Of a DNA stretch of 64,000 bases, positions 33,749-43,137 are shown one piece after another (the first letter of the stretch is position 1; the number at the start of each line of letters is the position of its first letter). Below the pieces are notes generated by a model, which was given only the letters and a program-made list of their open reading frames with translations, did not search any database and was not told the origin of the DNA. The translations under genes and the position numbers were made by a program. Where the stretch lies: assembly GCF_000739815.1 (NCBI RefSeq), contig NZ_BBJJ01000005.1, positions 1-64,000 on the forward strand, read 5' to 3'. Source of the stretch: Paraburkholderia mimosarum LMG 23256 = NBRC 106338. GTDB lineage: Bacteria > Pseudomonadota > Gammaproteobacteria > Burkholderiales > Burkholderiaceae.

Positions 33749-35491
33749 TCAGGCGAGCCGCGTGCGGCGTTCCGCGAACACGTAGAGGGGCCGCCATATC
33801 AACCGGTTGGCGGCCACGACCATGAGCGACATGACGGCAATGCCGAGGGCGATGTGCGGGTAGTCTCCCCGTGCCGTCATCTGCGCGATATACGCGCCTA
33901 GGCCGCCGGCGCTCAGCGTGGTCGTGCCCCAGCTGACGGTTTCGGCAACGATGCTCGCGTTCCAGGCGCCGCCGCTCGCCGTGATCGCGCCCGTCACGTA
34001 ATACGGGAAGATGCCGGGCAGCAGAACCTGCAGCCAGCGCGCACGCCGCCCCAGCCGCAGGCTCGTGGCTGCCTCGCGCAGATCGGTAGGCAACGCCGTG
34101 GCGCCGGCTATCACGTTGAAGAGGATGTACCACTGGGTGCCGAGGATCATCAGCGGGCTCAGCCAGATCGCCGGAGCGAGCCCGAAGCGCACGATGCAGA
34201 ACGCGACGACGGGAAACAGCAGATTGGCGGGAAAGGCCGCCAGAAATTGCGCGGCGGGCTGAACCCAGGCGGCCAGCCGGGGGCGCAGCCCCACCGCCAC
34301 GCCAACCGGCACCCAGATCGCGGAGGCGAGCGCGATCAGCACCGCGACCCGCAGCAGCGTGAGCAAGCCGTTGCGCGCCGCCTCGGCCACGTCGGCCCAG
34401 GCGAGGGCCGGCGCGGCGAAGCGCAGCACGGCCACGGCCGCGGCGCTTACGCTTGCTGCGCACAACGCGAACCAGAGCGCGCCGCCCGCGCGACGCGAGA
34501 ATGAGTGGCTTGCCCATTCGAAACCGTGCCAATGCGCGCCGGGCCTCAGCCGCAGGCGCGCCGCACGCGTGAGCGCCGTCCCAACCGGTTGACATGCCGA
34601 CTGAATCCACGGCGAACGATGAAGGAGGTCGAGCAGCCAGCTGCGCGCGCTGGCCTGTGCCGCGACATCGCCATAGCGAAACCGGTCGGCCCATGCCACC
34701 AGCGGACGAAACAGCAGCTGGTCGTACAGCACGATTGCGAGGCTCATGGCGAGGATCGCCCAGCCCACTGCCGCGAGATCACGCCGCATGATCGCCAGCG
34801 CCACCCACGACCCCACGCCGGGCAGCGCCACCTGCACGTTGCCCACCGAGATGGCCTCCGAGGCCACCACGAAAAACCACCCTCCCGACATCGACATCAT
34901 CGCGTTCCAGATGAGCCCCGGCATCGCGAACGGCACTTCGAGCCGCCAGAAACGCTGCCAGCCCGAGAGCCGAAAACTGCGGCTCGCCTCGTCCAGATCC
35001 GAAGGCACGGTGCGCAGCGCCTGGTAGAAGCTGAACGCCATGTTCCACGCCTGGCTCGTGAAGATCGCGAAGATCGAGGCCAGTTCGGCGCCGAGCACGT
35101 TGCCCGGGAACAGCGACATGAAGAACACCACCGTGAACGACAGGTAGCCCAGTATCGGCACCGACTGCAGCACGTCGAGCAGCGGAATCAGGATGCGCTC
35201 CGCCCGGCGGCTTCTCGCCGCGAGCGTCGCATAGGTGAAGGTGAAGACGAACGAGGCGGCGAGCGCGATCAGCATGCGCAGCACGGTGCGCAGCGTGTAG
35301 CCGGGCAGCGCCGCGGGCGAGAGCGAGATGGCCGGACCGTGGCCGCCCGCCAGCGGGCCCGTCATCTGGCGCGCGCCCTCGCCCAGCAGGACGATCGTGC
35401 CCGCTACCAGGACGACGGCCGCCACGTCGCGCCAGCCCGGCATTCGCGGGTACCACCGCAGCCCTCTCAATACTTCGGCATGGTGTTCCAC
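33749..35491 (-). CDS. Fused double permease of a NitT/TauT-like ABC transporter
   Basis: 580 aa with two successive binding-protein-dependent permease domains (about residues 60-270 and 340-570), each with its own EAA-type loop (LDEASRSFRLSGWQRFW; LREAATSLRLGRRARWL). One chain can form the whole membrane channel. The start is GTG 35491 with GGGGAG upstream. It lies between phaC and the ATPase gene, so the transporter probably shares the phaC promoter. The substrate is unknown. Confidence 0.88.
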   Translation of the reverse strand: MEHHAEVLRGLRWYPRMPGWRDVAAVVLVAGTIVLLGEGARQMTGPLAGGHGPAISLSPAALPGYTLRTVLRMLIALAASFVFTFTYATLAARSRRAERILIPLLDVLQSVPILGYLSFTVVFFMSLFPGNVLGAELASIFAIFTSQAWNMAFSFYQALRTVPSDLDEASRSFRLSGWQRFWRLEVPFAMPGLIWNAMMSMSGGWFFVVASEAISVGNVQVALPGVGSWVALAIMRRDLAAVGWAILAMSLAIVLYDQLLFRPLVAWADRFRYGDVAAQASARSWLLDLLHRSPWIQSACQPVGTALTRAARLRLRPGAHWHGFEWASHSFSRRAGGALWFALCAASVSAAAVAVLRFAAPALAWADVAEAARNGLLTLLRVAVLIALASAIWVPVGVAVGLRPRLAAWVQPAAQFLAAFPANLLFPVVAFCIVRFGLAPAIWLSPLMILGTQWYILFNVIAGATALPTDLREAATSLRLGRRARWLQVLLPGIFPYYVTGAITASGGAWNASIVAETVSWGTTTLSAGGLGAYIAQMTARGDYPHIALGIAVMSLMVVAANRLIWRPLYVFAERRTRLA

Positions 35492-35558
35492 GACGCTCCC
35501 CTGCTCACCCGGCGGCGCTCGACTTCGATTCGCGCGAGCCGTGACACGTCGCGCGCGC

Positions 35559-37367
35559 TCATGTTTCGAGCACGTATTCGCCAGGCGCCGGCCCGAGCCC
35601 GGGCTCCGGCGTGCGCGCGCTCACCTCGCCCGTAGAGCGCTCGCGCAGCCACTCGCACCAGCAGATCCACCACGAGCCATCGATCGCAGGCGTGTCCCGC
35701 ACGTACTCGTGGCGGCTGCGGTAGGGCGCGTCGGGCTCGCGCATCGCGCATCGAAAGTAGCGCCCCGCGTGGCCGGGCTCGGACACGATGCCGGCGTTGT
35801 GCCCGCCCGCCGTGAGCACGAACGTGAGCGCGTTGTGCGTGAGCAGATGCAGCTTGTAGACCGAGCGCCACGGCGAAACGTGATCGCGTTCGGTCCCGAC
35901 GACGAACATCGGCGCCTCGATGTCGGAGAGCGCGACGGGCCGCCCGTCCACGCAATAGCGGCCCGCCGCGAGATCGTTGTCGAGAAAGAGCTGTGTCAGG
36001 TACTCGGTGTGCATGCGGTATGGCATGCGCGTCGTGTCGGCGTTCCACGACATGAGGTCGTTCGGCTTCGTGCGCCGGCCGAGCAGATACTCGCTCATCA
36101 TGCGGGACCAGATCAGGTCGCGCGCATTGAGCAACTGGAACGCCGCCGACATCTGCGCGCCGTCCAGGTAGCCCTGGCGCCACATCAGCGCATCGAGCGC
36201 GGCGAGTTCGCTTGCGTCGATGAACAAACCCAGTTCGCCGGGTTCGCTGAAATCGGTGAGCGCAGCGAGCAACGTGACGGAGCGCAGCACGTCGTGGCGC
36301 CCGTCTCGTGCCAGCGCCGCTGCGGCGATTGCGAGCAGCGTTCCGCCGAGGCAGTAGCCGGTCGCGTGGACTGGCTCGCCGCACCGCGCACGAACCGCTT
36401 CGAGCGCGGCAAGGAAGCCGTCGCGCAGGTAGTCGTCGAGGCCGAGATCGCGCGCTTCGGCGCCGGGGTTGCGCCACGATATCGCGAACACCGTGTAGCC
36501 CTGTTCGACCAGAAAGCGGATCAGCGAGTCGCGCGGCTGCAGGTCGAGGATGTAGTACTTCATGATCCACGACGGCACGATCAGGATCGGTTCGCGCTCG
36601 ACAACAGGCGTCATCGGTGTGTACTGCAGCAGTTCGCACAGCGCGTTGCGCCAGACGACGCGGCCCGGTGTCACCGCGACGTCGCGCCCAGGAAGCCAGG
36701 GCTGCGCCATGCGCGCACGGGTGCCCCGCACGGTGTCGCCCAGGGCGTTCGCATCGTCGAGCCAGTTGCGCAGGCCATGAACGAGATTGGCGCCGCCGCT
36801 GCGCAACGTCGCCTCCAGCACCTCCGGATTGGTGGCGATGAAGTTGCCGGGCGAGCAGGCGTCGAGCCACTGGCGCGCCGCGAATCCAACCAGTTCCTCG
36901 TGGTGCCGCTCGACGCCCGGCACGCCGCGCGTCGCTTCGCGCCACCAGTGCTGGACCGCCAGAAACGCGTCGCGGTAGACACAAAAGGGCCAGTTGGACC
37001 AGGCGTGGGCCACGAAACGGGGATCCGCATGGCCGGCGTAGACCGTCAGGCCAGCTTCGTCCGCATCGTCGGCGACGCGGGACGACGGGCCCGGGAGCGC
37101 GCTCGCCGCGAGCCACCCGTGCGTCGCGAGATCGAAGCATTTTCCGGGCGAGATCGCGAGGTGCCCGCTCCAGTCGAGCGCGGCCAGCGCGAGCGCGAGC
37201 GGCGAAAGACCGAATGTCGCCGCCGCGAGCGTCGCATGGGCCGCCCGGTTCCATTGATCGGCGGGCGTATCGTCGGGCCGCCCGCACGGTACGGCACGCG
37301 CGCGCGCCGCGCGAAGCGCGCGGCTCGCATGCAAAGGTTCAGCATCGCTCACGGCGGAATCGGTCAT
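35559..37367 (-). CDS. phaC: Class I polyhydroxyalkanoate synthase
   Basis: 602 aa. Seen: the lipase-like box GYCLGGT with catalytic Cys339, the Asp in GTERDHVSPW and the His in AGGHNAGIV, and PhaC-typical WNRAAHATL, CELLQYTP, PSWIMKYYILDL and GSWWICWCEWL. It polymerises 3-hydroxyacyl-CoA into PHA granules. The FNR-type promoter at 37428-37468 precedes it; the ABC transporter genes follow at 67 bp. Under oxygen limitation PHB can take up surplus reducing equivalents. It is probably a second phaC in the genome. Confidence 0.95.
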   Translation of the reverse strand: MTDSAVSDAEPLHASRALRAARARAVPCGRPDDTPADQWNRAAHATLAAATFGLSPLALALAALDWSGHLAISPGKCFDLATHGWLAASALPGPSSRVADDADEAGLTVYAGHADPRFVAHAWSNWPFCVYRDAFLAVQHWWREATRGVPGVERHHEELVGFAARQWLDACSPGNFIATNPEVLEATLRSGGANLVHGLRNWLDDANALGDTVRGTRARMAQPWLPGRDVAVTPGRVVWRNALCELLQYTPMTPVVEREPILIVPSWIMKYYILDLQPRDSLIRFLVEQGYTVFAISWRNPGAEARDLGLDDYLRDGFLAALEAVRARCGEPVHATGYCLGGTLLAIAAAALARDGRHDVLRSVTLLAALTDFSEPGELGLFIDASELAALDALMWRQGYLDGAQMSAAFQLLNARDLIWSRMMSEYLLGRRTKPNDLMSWNADTTRMPYRMHTEYLTQLFLDNDLAAGRYCVDGRPVALSDIEAPMFVVGTERDHVSPWRSVYKLHLLTHNALTFVLTAGGHNAGIVSEPGHAGRYFRCAMREPDAPYRSRHEYVRDTPAIDGSWWICWCEWLRERSTGEVSARTPEPGLGPAPGEYVLET

Positions 37368-37427
37368 GATGGGCGCGCTCCGTTCGCCGTCGGTGCGCGG
37401 GATGGCCCGGCGGCGTCAACCTCATCA

Positions 37428-37468
37428 ATGTGCGTTCGCAGCAAGGTCCTTCGATTGATCTGAATCAA
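37428..37468 (-). promoter_or_regulatory. FNR-type promoter of phaC
   Basis: Perfect box TTGAT-CTGA-ATCAA (37455-37468). The hexamer at 21-22 nt is weak (GCACAT/CACATT). The box overlaps the stop codon of the potassium-channel gene. Confidence 0.65.
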
Positions 37469-38343
37469 GCATGCGGGGGAGCGCCCGTCTGAACGATGCG
37501 GGCGCGATCAGCGGGCGCCGATCTGCCGGGCGGCGTTGTCCCGGAACCGCCGTGCCGGGGCGCGAGCGCGTCGCGCAGCGCTTCGAGGTCGCGATGCAGC
37601 GAGCCGATTTCCGCATGCAGCGCCTTGATATCCCGATGCATCTCGCGTCTGAGCCGCCGCTCTTCCTTGCCGATGAACCAGGTGGCGATGCCGGCAAAGG
37701 CCAGCGAAAGCATGCCGTAGCCGAGCAGCACGACGAAGACGGCAAAAACCCGCGAGGCGGGCGTCGTGGGCGCCATGTCGCCATAGCCGACCGTGGCGCT
37801 GCTTTCGAACGCGAGCCACAGCCCCTCGGCGTAGCTGTGCACGCGAGGCTCCAGCGCGTAGAACCCCGCGCCGCCAAGCAGCAGAACGATCGCGCCCGCG
37901 ACCGGCAGCAACGCGAGGCGGTTCGGCTCGACATACGCATGCAGGGCAACGACGATACGCACCGCGATCATCGCCATGAAGGCGAGTCTGAGCACCCATT
38001 CGAGCGAGGACCAGGGATTCGCCCCGCCGATCACGCTCGCAAGCGCGCCACAGGCGATCGCCACATCGAAAGCGTTGCGGTCCAGATACCGCGCAGGTTT
38101 GCGGCACGACCACGCGGTGCGCGCGAGCGCGCCCGCGCACGCCAGCGCCATGCCGCCGTAGAGTGCGCGCGCGGTCAGGAGCATGGCGCCAGACGTCGCA
38201 AGCAGTTCGAGGTAGAACGCCGGAATCGCGATCAGGCAACCCGCGAGCAAAAGCCAGCGGGCATGCGACCACGCGTGCAACGCCGCTGCGCCATCGTGCG
38301 AATCGACGCCGCCGAGTCCTGCCTTGTGCCAGCTGATACTCAT
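37465..38343 (-). CDS. Potassium channel protein (two-TM pore domain)
   Basis: 292 aa. Several N-terminal helices precede a pore domain with the selectivity filter TVGYGD and a following helix (VFAVFVVLLGYGMLSLAFAGI). A charged coiled coil follows (RRLRREMHRDIKALHAEIG...DLEALRDAL). The filter makes K+ conduction likely. It is the last gene of a six-gene minus-strand run starting at 44007. It may let the cell adjust membrane potential during energy limitation (inference). Confidence 0.9.
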   Translation of the reverse strand: MSISWHKAGLGGVDSHDGAAALHAWSHARWLLLAGCLIAIPAFYLELLATSGAMLLTARALYGGMALACAGALARTAWSCRKPARYLDRNAFDVAIACGALASVIGGANPWSSLEWVLRLAFMAMIAVRIVVALHAYVEPNRLALLPVAGAIVLLLGGAGFYALEPRVHSYAEGLWLAFESSATVGYGDMAPTTPASRVFAVFVVLLGYGMLSLAFAGIATWFIGKEERRLRREMHRDIKALHAEIGSLHRDLEALRDALAPRHGGSGTTPPGRSAPADRARIVQTGAPPHA

Positions 38344-38383
38344 TTGCCGTATCCGTCGTTATGCAAGACGCGCAGCGAGCCGG

Positions 38384-39211
38384 TCAGAACCGCTCCTCGA
38401 TGAAGCGAAACGGATAATCCGGCTCGACATACCCGCGCGCCTTATCGCGTTCGGGCAGCTTCACTGTCGCGCGCGGCACGCGTTTGTAGGGGATCCTGCT
38501 CAACATGTCGCTGATGATGTTGAGCCTCGCGCGCTTCTTGTTGTTCGAGTTCACGACGTGCCAAGGCGCGAAATCGGTGTCGGTTGCGACGAACATGTCG
38601 TCGCGCGCTTTCGAGTACTCGTACCAGCGGCTATACGATTTCAGATCCATCGGCGACAGCTTCCAGACCTTGCGCTCGTCATGAATGCGCGCTTCGAGAC
38701 GCCGCGTCTGCTCCTCCTGGCTCACTTCGAGCCAATACTTCAGCAGGATCACGCCTGAGTCGATGATCGCCTTCTCGACGAGCGGCACGTCCTTCAGGAA
38801 CGTTTTGACCTGCTCCTCGGAGCAAAATCCCATGACCCGTTCCACGCCCGCGCGGTTGTACCAGCTGCGGTCGAAGATCACCACTTCGCCCGCGGCCGGC
38901 AGATGCGGCAGATAGCGCTGCACGTACATCTGGGACTTCTCCCGCTCGGTGGGCGCCGGCAGCGCGATCACCCGGAAGATGCGCGGGCTCACACGTTCGG
39001 TGATCGCCTTGATCGCCCCGCCCTTGCCCGCGCCGTCGCGCCCCTCGAAAACGATGCAGACCTTCGCGCCCGTGTGCACCACCCATTGTTGAAGCGCCAC
39101 GAGCTCCGCGTGCAGTCGCGCGAGTTCTTTCAGGTACTCCTTGTTGCCCATCGTGGCGCGCTCGTCGCTTTGCGGGCTCTCGGTACGTTTCGCTTTTTTC
39201 GAATCGCTCAT
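38384..39211 (-). CDS. ppk2: Polyphosphate kinase 2 (PPK2)
   Basis: 275 aa, one-domain PPK2. Seen: Walker A FEGRDGAGKGG, Walker B VVIFDRSWYNRAGVERVMG and the lid region WKLSPMDLKSYSRWYEY, with YPFRFIEERF at the C terminus. The enzyme transfers phosphate between polyphosphate and nucleoside diphosphates. It allows ATP/GTP regeneration from stored polyphosphate when respiration stops. The neighbours are an ion permease and a K+ channel in a probable operon. Confidence 0.95.
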   Translation of the reverse strand: MSDSKKAKRTESPQSDERATMGNKEYLKELARLHAELVALQQWVVHTGAKVCIVFEGRDGAGKGGAIKAITERVSPRIFRVIALPAPTEREKSQMYVQRYLPHLPAAGEVVIFDRSWYNRAGVERVMGFCSEEQVKTFLKDVPLVEKAIIDSGVILLKYWLEVSQEEQTRRLEARIHDERKVWKLSPMDLKSYSRWYEYSKARDDMFVATDTDFAPWHVVNSNNKKRARLNIISDMLSRIPYKRVPRATVKLPERDKARGYVEPDYPFRFIEERF

Positions 39212-39250
39212 GACCCCTCCTCTGACAAAGGTAACGTTTCGAACCGGCCA

Positions 39251-40591
39251 TCAACGCAACAGCCAGGTGAGCAGCAGCACATACAAGGCAGCCACGCCGA
39301 GCTGACAAAGCGTGATGGGCAACCCGTAGCGCATGAAACGGCCGAACGTGATCGGCGCACCCTCGCGCGCGCTGGCTCCGGCCGCGACGATATTCGCCGA
39401 CGCGCCGATCAGCGTAGCATTCCCGCCCAATGTCGCGCCGAACATCATCGCAATGAAGACCGGCAACACGTTCGCCGGCCATTGCGTGAACTGCGCCGAG
39501 AGCGCCGCTTCCGGCACCACCTGCGCGACCACGAGATAGCTCTTGATCATGACGATGGACGCCGCGGCGACGGGCACATTGGCCAGCATGCTCGAAAGCA
39601 GGCCGATGCCCGCGATCAATGCGAGCGCCACCGGCGTGAGCTGCGCGCCGAACACGTCGTACAGGCGCAGCGCCATGATCTGCAGGAGCCCGGTCTTCAC
39701 GACGGCCTGAACGAGGCAGAAGATGCTGGCGAGGAAGATCAGCGTTTTCCAGTCGATGTCGCGCAGCACGTCGTCGGTGGGTTCGACGTGCGCCGCGTAG
39801 CCCACCAGCAGCGCGAGCGCGCCCCCAACTAGCGCGACCGCCGGGGGCACGATGCGCGTGGGCAGATCCTCGCCGAAGATGAACAGCAGGACCATCGCCA
39901 CCAGAATGGCGAGCGAGCAGCCGGCATACAGGGGCCGTTCGATCCGTGTCTGCGCCAGGTGTTCGGGCAAGGTGCGGCGCGCGTGCCACAACGGGCCCAT
40001 CAGGCGCGGCAGCAGCGGAATGATCACGAGGATCGCCAGCACCCCCGCGGCGCTCACGCGCTGCAGATAGCCGCCGAACGTCATGCCGATGGCGCTGCCG
40101 ACGAGAAACGTCGCCGGGTCGCCGACCAGCGTGAGCAGGCCCGCCGAATTGCTCACGATCGCCGTCAGGATGAGCGGCTCGGCGGGCTCGAAATCCAGCG
40201 CCCGCGCGACGCGAATGATGACCGGCGCCAGCAGGACCACCGTGGTGGCATTCGGCAGGAACGCGCAGAGCGGCACCACCACGGCCATCAGCACGAGCAG
40301 GAAGCGCTTGCCGCTGCCAGCCGTCGCGCGCAGATAAAAGTCGCCAAGCAAATCGAAAAGCCCCGTGGTCCTGAGCACGCGCGCGACGATCATGCCGCCG
40401 AACAGCAGGCTCAGTGGCCCCGCGGAGGTGCCGAACGCGCTTGCGATATCGCCGCTATCGAGGATGCCGGGGACGATGAGCACGCAAACGCCGGTCAGCG
40501 CCGCCACTGCCATGTCGATCACGTTGAATGCGATGGCGAGAATCACCGCGGAAAATACGACGAGCACAACCGTGGTTTGCAACGTGCCCAT
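39251..40591 (-). CDS. ArsB/NhaD-type ion permease (SLC13-like)
   Basis: 446 aa with 11-12 membrane helices. Features of the ion transporter superfamily are visible: AFLPNATTVVLLAPV, NSAGLLTLVGDPATFLVG and, in the second half, GATLGGNATLIGASANIVAAG, the repeat of the inverted-topology core. The likely activity is Na+/H+ exchange or anion export. It is co-oriented with ppk2, 39 bp upstream of it. The substrate is not decidable from sequence. Confidence 0.85.
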   Translation of the reverse strand: MGTLQTTVVLVVFSAVILAIAFNVIDMAVAALTGVCVLIVPGILDSGDIASAFGTSAGPLSLLFGGMIVARVLRTTGLFDLLGDFYLRATAGSGKRFLLVLMAVVVPLCAFLPNATTVVLLAPVIIRVARALDFEPAEPLILTAIVSNSAGLLTLVGDPATFLVGSAIGMTFGGYLQRVSAAGVLAILVIIPLLPRLMGPLWHARRTLPEHLAQTRIERPLYAGCSLAILVAMVLLFIFGEDLPTRIVPPAVALVGGALALLVGYAAHVEPTDDVLRDIDWKTLIFLASIFCLVQAVVKTGLLQIMALRLYDVFGAQLTPVALALIAGIGLLSSMLANVPVAAASIVMIKSYLVVAQVVPEAALSAQFTQWPANVLPVFIAMMFGATLGGNATLIGASANIVAAGASAREGAPITFGRFMRYGLPITLCQLGVAALYVLLLTWLLR

Positions 40592-40643
40592 CTGTTTCGT
40601 TCTCCTTGGTGGTTTGCGAACGTGTTGCGCGCCTGTGCCCCGG

Positions 40644-41681
40644 CTAGCGGGTGGGCGGTGCGTACATCAGGCCGCCCTGCGTCCAGAGCCGGTTGCGCCC
40701 ACGCCCGATGTCGAATGGGCTATGCGAGCCCAGGTTGCGCTCGAATATCTCCCCATAGTTGCCCACGGCCGCAACGGCGCGCAGCATCCACCCCGGCGCG
40801 ACGCCCAGCGAGCGATCGACCTCCGTATCCGGCATCAGCGCGGTGCGCACGGCGGCCTCGCGCTCGCGCTGCGAGAGGTTCTCGCGCGTGAGCCCGAGTT
40901 GCTCCGCGCTCACGAGCGCGACGAGCACCCAGCGCACGAGCGCGAGCCATGCTGCGTCGCCCTCCCGCACGGCGGGCCCGAGCGGCTCCTCGGCGATATC
41001 CCATGCCAGGATCGTCCAGCCCTGCGCCCCGCCCGGCGCGCTAGAACGCGCCACGGCCAGTTGCGACGCGTCGCTCGTCCACGCCCGGCAGCGTCCGGAG
41101 AAGAACGCGGCGCGGACATCGGCCGCGGACGCGAGCACCAACGGCTGCAGTTCGAGCTGATTCGCGGCCGCCCACCGCCGCAGGTGACCCGCGCTGGAGG
41201 TGCCCTCCTGCACGCAGACGCTGGCGCCCTTCAGATCGGTTGCGCTCGCAACAGGGTCCGAGGCGCGCACCATCAAGGCCTGCGCGTCGTAGTACAGGAT
41301 GCCCGCGAACTGCAGTCCCAGCGCGCTCTCCCGCTCCAGGGTCCAGCTCGCGTGCGCGGACAGCATGTCGACGACGCCTTCGGCCAGCGCGGGGATGCGC
41401 TGGGTCGGACGTAGCGGCACGAAGGCGACATGATCGGGACTCCCGAGCACGGCGGCTGCCACCGCACGGCAAAAATCGGCGTCGAGGCCCGCCCATGCGC
41501 CGGCTGCGTTGCGCGCCGCGAATCCGGGGACGTTCTCGCCCACGCCGCAGCGCAAAACGCCGCGCGCCTTGATCTGGGCGACGGTCGCACCGTCCGCCGC
41601 GCGCGCCCCGGCGGCTGCGCCGAGCAGGAGCATGCCTGCGAAAGCGATTCTGGCAAACCAGTTGCGGTTGATGCGGTGCAT
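40644..41681 (-). CDS. Orphan periplasmic amino-acid-type binding protein
   Basis: 345 aa. A signal peptide (FARIAFAGMLLLGAAAGARA) is followed by a general L-amino-acid binding domain (AapJ-like: VLRCGVGENVPGFAA; GLDADFCRAVAAAVLG; PLRPTQRIPALAEGVVDML; ending FDIGRGRNRLWTQGGLMYAPP). GAGGGG precedes ATG 41681. No permease or ATPase of this class is encoded nearby, so it may work with a distant transporter or act as a periplasmic sensor domain donor. It sits in the kinase-to-K+-channel operon. Confidence 0.85.
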   Translation of the reverse strand: MHRINRNWFARIAFAGMLLLGAAAGARAADGATVAQIKARGVLRCGVGENVPGFAARNAAGAWAGLDADFCRAVAAAVLGSPDHVAFVPLRPTQRIPALAEGVVDMLSAHASWTLERESALGLQFAGILYYDAQALMVRASDPVASATDLKGASVCVQEGTSSAGHLRRWAAANQLELQPLVLASAADVRAAFFSGRCRAWTSDASQLAVARSSAPGGAQGWTILAWDIAEEPLGPAVREGDAAWLALVRWVLVALVSAEQLGLTRENLSQREREAAVRTALMPDTEVDRSLGVAPGWMLRAVAAVGNYGEIFERNLGSHSPFDIGRGRNRLWTQGGLMYAPPTR

Positions 41682-41694
41682 CGTTTCCCCTCTT

Positions 41695-43116
41695 TCAATC
41701 CTCCGCCACCGCCTGAATCCGCCCTTCGCGGATCGCCCGGATGAACTCGCGATAATCCTGCCGGTTCTGCGAGCTGTATTCCGAAGCGAATTCGGTGATG
41801 GCGTCATCGAAGGTTCCGCCCGAGCCCATGTATCCGGCAATCATCGCAGCGTCGCCCGAACGCGCATGTGCGCGAGCGAGCGCATGCGCGCACATTCGGG
41901 CGTATTGGCGGAGCAGTCCCGCATCGAGCGCCTCGATCATGACGGCCATTTTCATGTCGCGAAGCTGCCTGACATAGAAGTCGCGCCCGCTGCTCCCGCG
42001 GCTCCAGCCCAGAAATACGTCGCTCGCGGCCTGCATGATGCGCTGGCCCGCGATCACACGCTGGCCGTGATTCGCGTGCAGGCTTTTGCCCGCGTACGGT
42101 TCGAGCACGGACGCTCTCGCCTCCTTGACCTGCAGGAACAACGGGTCGTCGTCGGAAGCCATGAAGAGACCGACACCGCACACCGTGCCGACGCTGCCCA
42201 CGCCCACGACCTTGAGCGCGAGATCGACCAGATGGAAGCGGTCGAAGAGCACGCGCACATGCTCGGCGAGGCTCTCGCGATACGATGCGATCGCCTCGGC
42301 ATAGCCGGACTCGAGCCCGGGTGCGAGATCGGCGTCGGGATGGAAGATGAGCGGCGGCTCGTCCTTGATGCGCGGCCGGGCGCCTTCCTCGCTAACGAGC
42401 TTCGGATACAGATGATCGGGCACCGTCTTGCGGCGCTCCACCTCGATGCGCTGCGCGATGCGCTTGCGGGCGTCCTCGACGATCTCCGGATCGCCCGACC
42501 TGTCCTGGTACTTCTGCAGATCGATCCGGTCGTACCAGACGTCGAGCGCGCGCATGTAAGCATAGTCGTGCATGCGCTCGCGGTATTCGCGCGCGAGATC
42601 GGTCGTGAGACGCACGGTATCGCTGTAGGGCAGTTCGAGATGCTGCGCCGCAATCACGACGCTCGCGGCGAGCCGCTTCAGATCCCACTCGAACGGGGCG
42701 GGCAGCGTCTCGTCGAGATCGTTGATGTCGAAGATGACGTTGCGCTCGGGCGTGGCGAACCCGCCGAAGTTCATCAGATGCGCGTCACCGCACGCCTGCA
42801 CGCGCAATCCGCTCGTGGGTGTCGTCGCGAGATCGGCGGCCATCACCGCGGCCGCGCCTCGATAGAAAGCAAACGGCGAAGCCGCCATGCGCCCGAAGCG
42901 TATCGGGATCAGGCGCGGCAAACGGTCCGCGTTGGACGCCTCGAGCACTTCGACGACATCGCGGCGCGCATCCGGCAACTTCCATCCTGCCTGCGATGAA
43001 CGAGGCACCGAGTCGCGGATGCGCCGTCCCTGGGTTGCCCGCTCGTCGGGCGTGCGATATGGGGCCGGCGCCGCATTCGCTGCGTGGGCGGCCTTGTGCG
43101 AAACAGCTTTGTCCAT
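41695..43116 (-). CDS. DUF2252 family protein
   Basis: 473 aa. Motifs typical of DUF2252: RFGRMAASPFAFYRGAAAVM, QACGDAHLMNFGGFATPERN, FDINDLDETLPAPFEWDLKR and VGVGSVGTVCG. The GDAHLxNFG and D-x-ND motifs resemble aminoglycoside-phosphotransferase/kinase folds, so a kinase-like activity is possible, but the function is unknown. Two GGAG motifs precede ATG 43116. It is 21 bp behind the histidine kinase gene and 13 bp before the binding-protein gene. Confidence 0.88.
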   Translation of the reverse strand: MDKAVSHKAAHAANAAPAPYRTPDERATQGRRIRDSVPRSSQAGWKLPDARRDVVEVLEASNADRLPRLIPIRFGRMAASPFAFYRGAAAVMAADLATTPTSGLRVQACGDAHLMNFGGFATPERNVIFDINDLDETLPAPFEWDLKRLAASVVIAAQHLELPYSDTVRLTTDLAREYRERMHDYAYMRALDVWYDRIDLQKYQDRSGDPEIVEDARKRIAQRIEVERRKTVPDHLYPKLVSEEGARPRIKDEPPLIFHPDADLAPGLESGYAEAIASYRESLAEHVRVLFDRFHLVDLALKVVGVGSVGTVCGVGLFMASDDDPLFLQVKEARASVLEPYAGKSLHANHGQRVIAGQRIMQAASDVFLGWSRGSSGRDFYVRQLRDMKMAVMIEALDAGLLRQYARMCAHALARAHARSGDAAMIAGYMGSGGTFDDAITEFASEYSSQNRQDYREFIRAIREGRIQAVAED

Positions 43117-43137
43117 GATGTCCGCTCCTCTCCTGCC

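Noticed and set aside
40644..41681. The orphan binding protein as part of the NitT/TauT ABC transporter at 32389-35491
   Set aside because: The binding protein is of the general L-amino-acid type, the transporter of the nitrate/sulfonate type, and they are in different operons.
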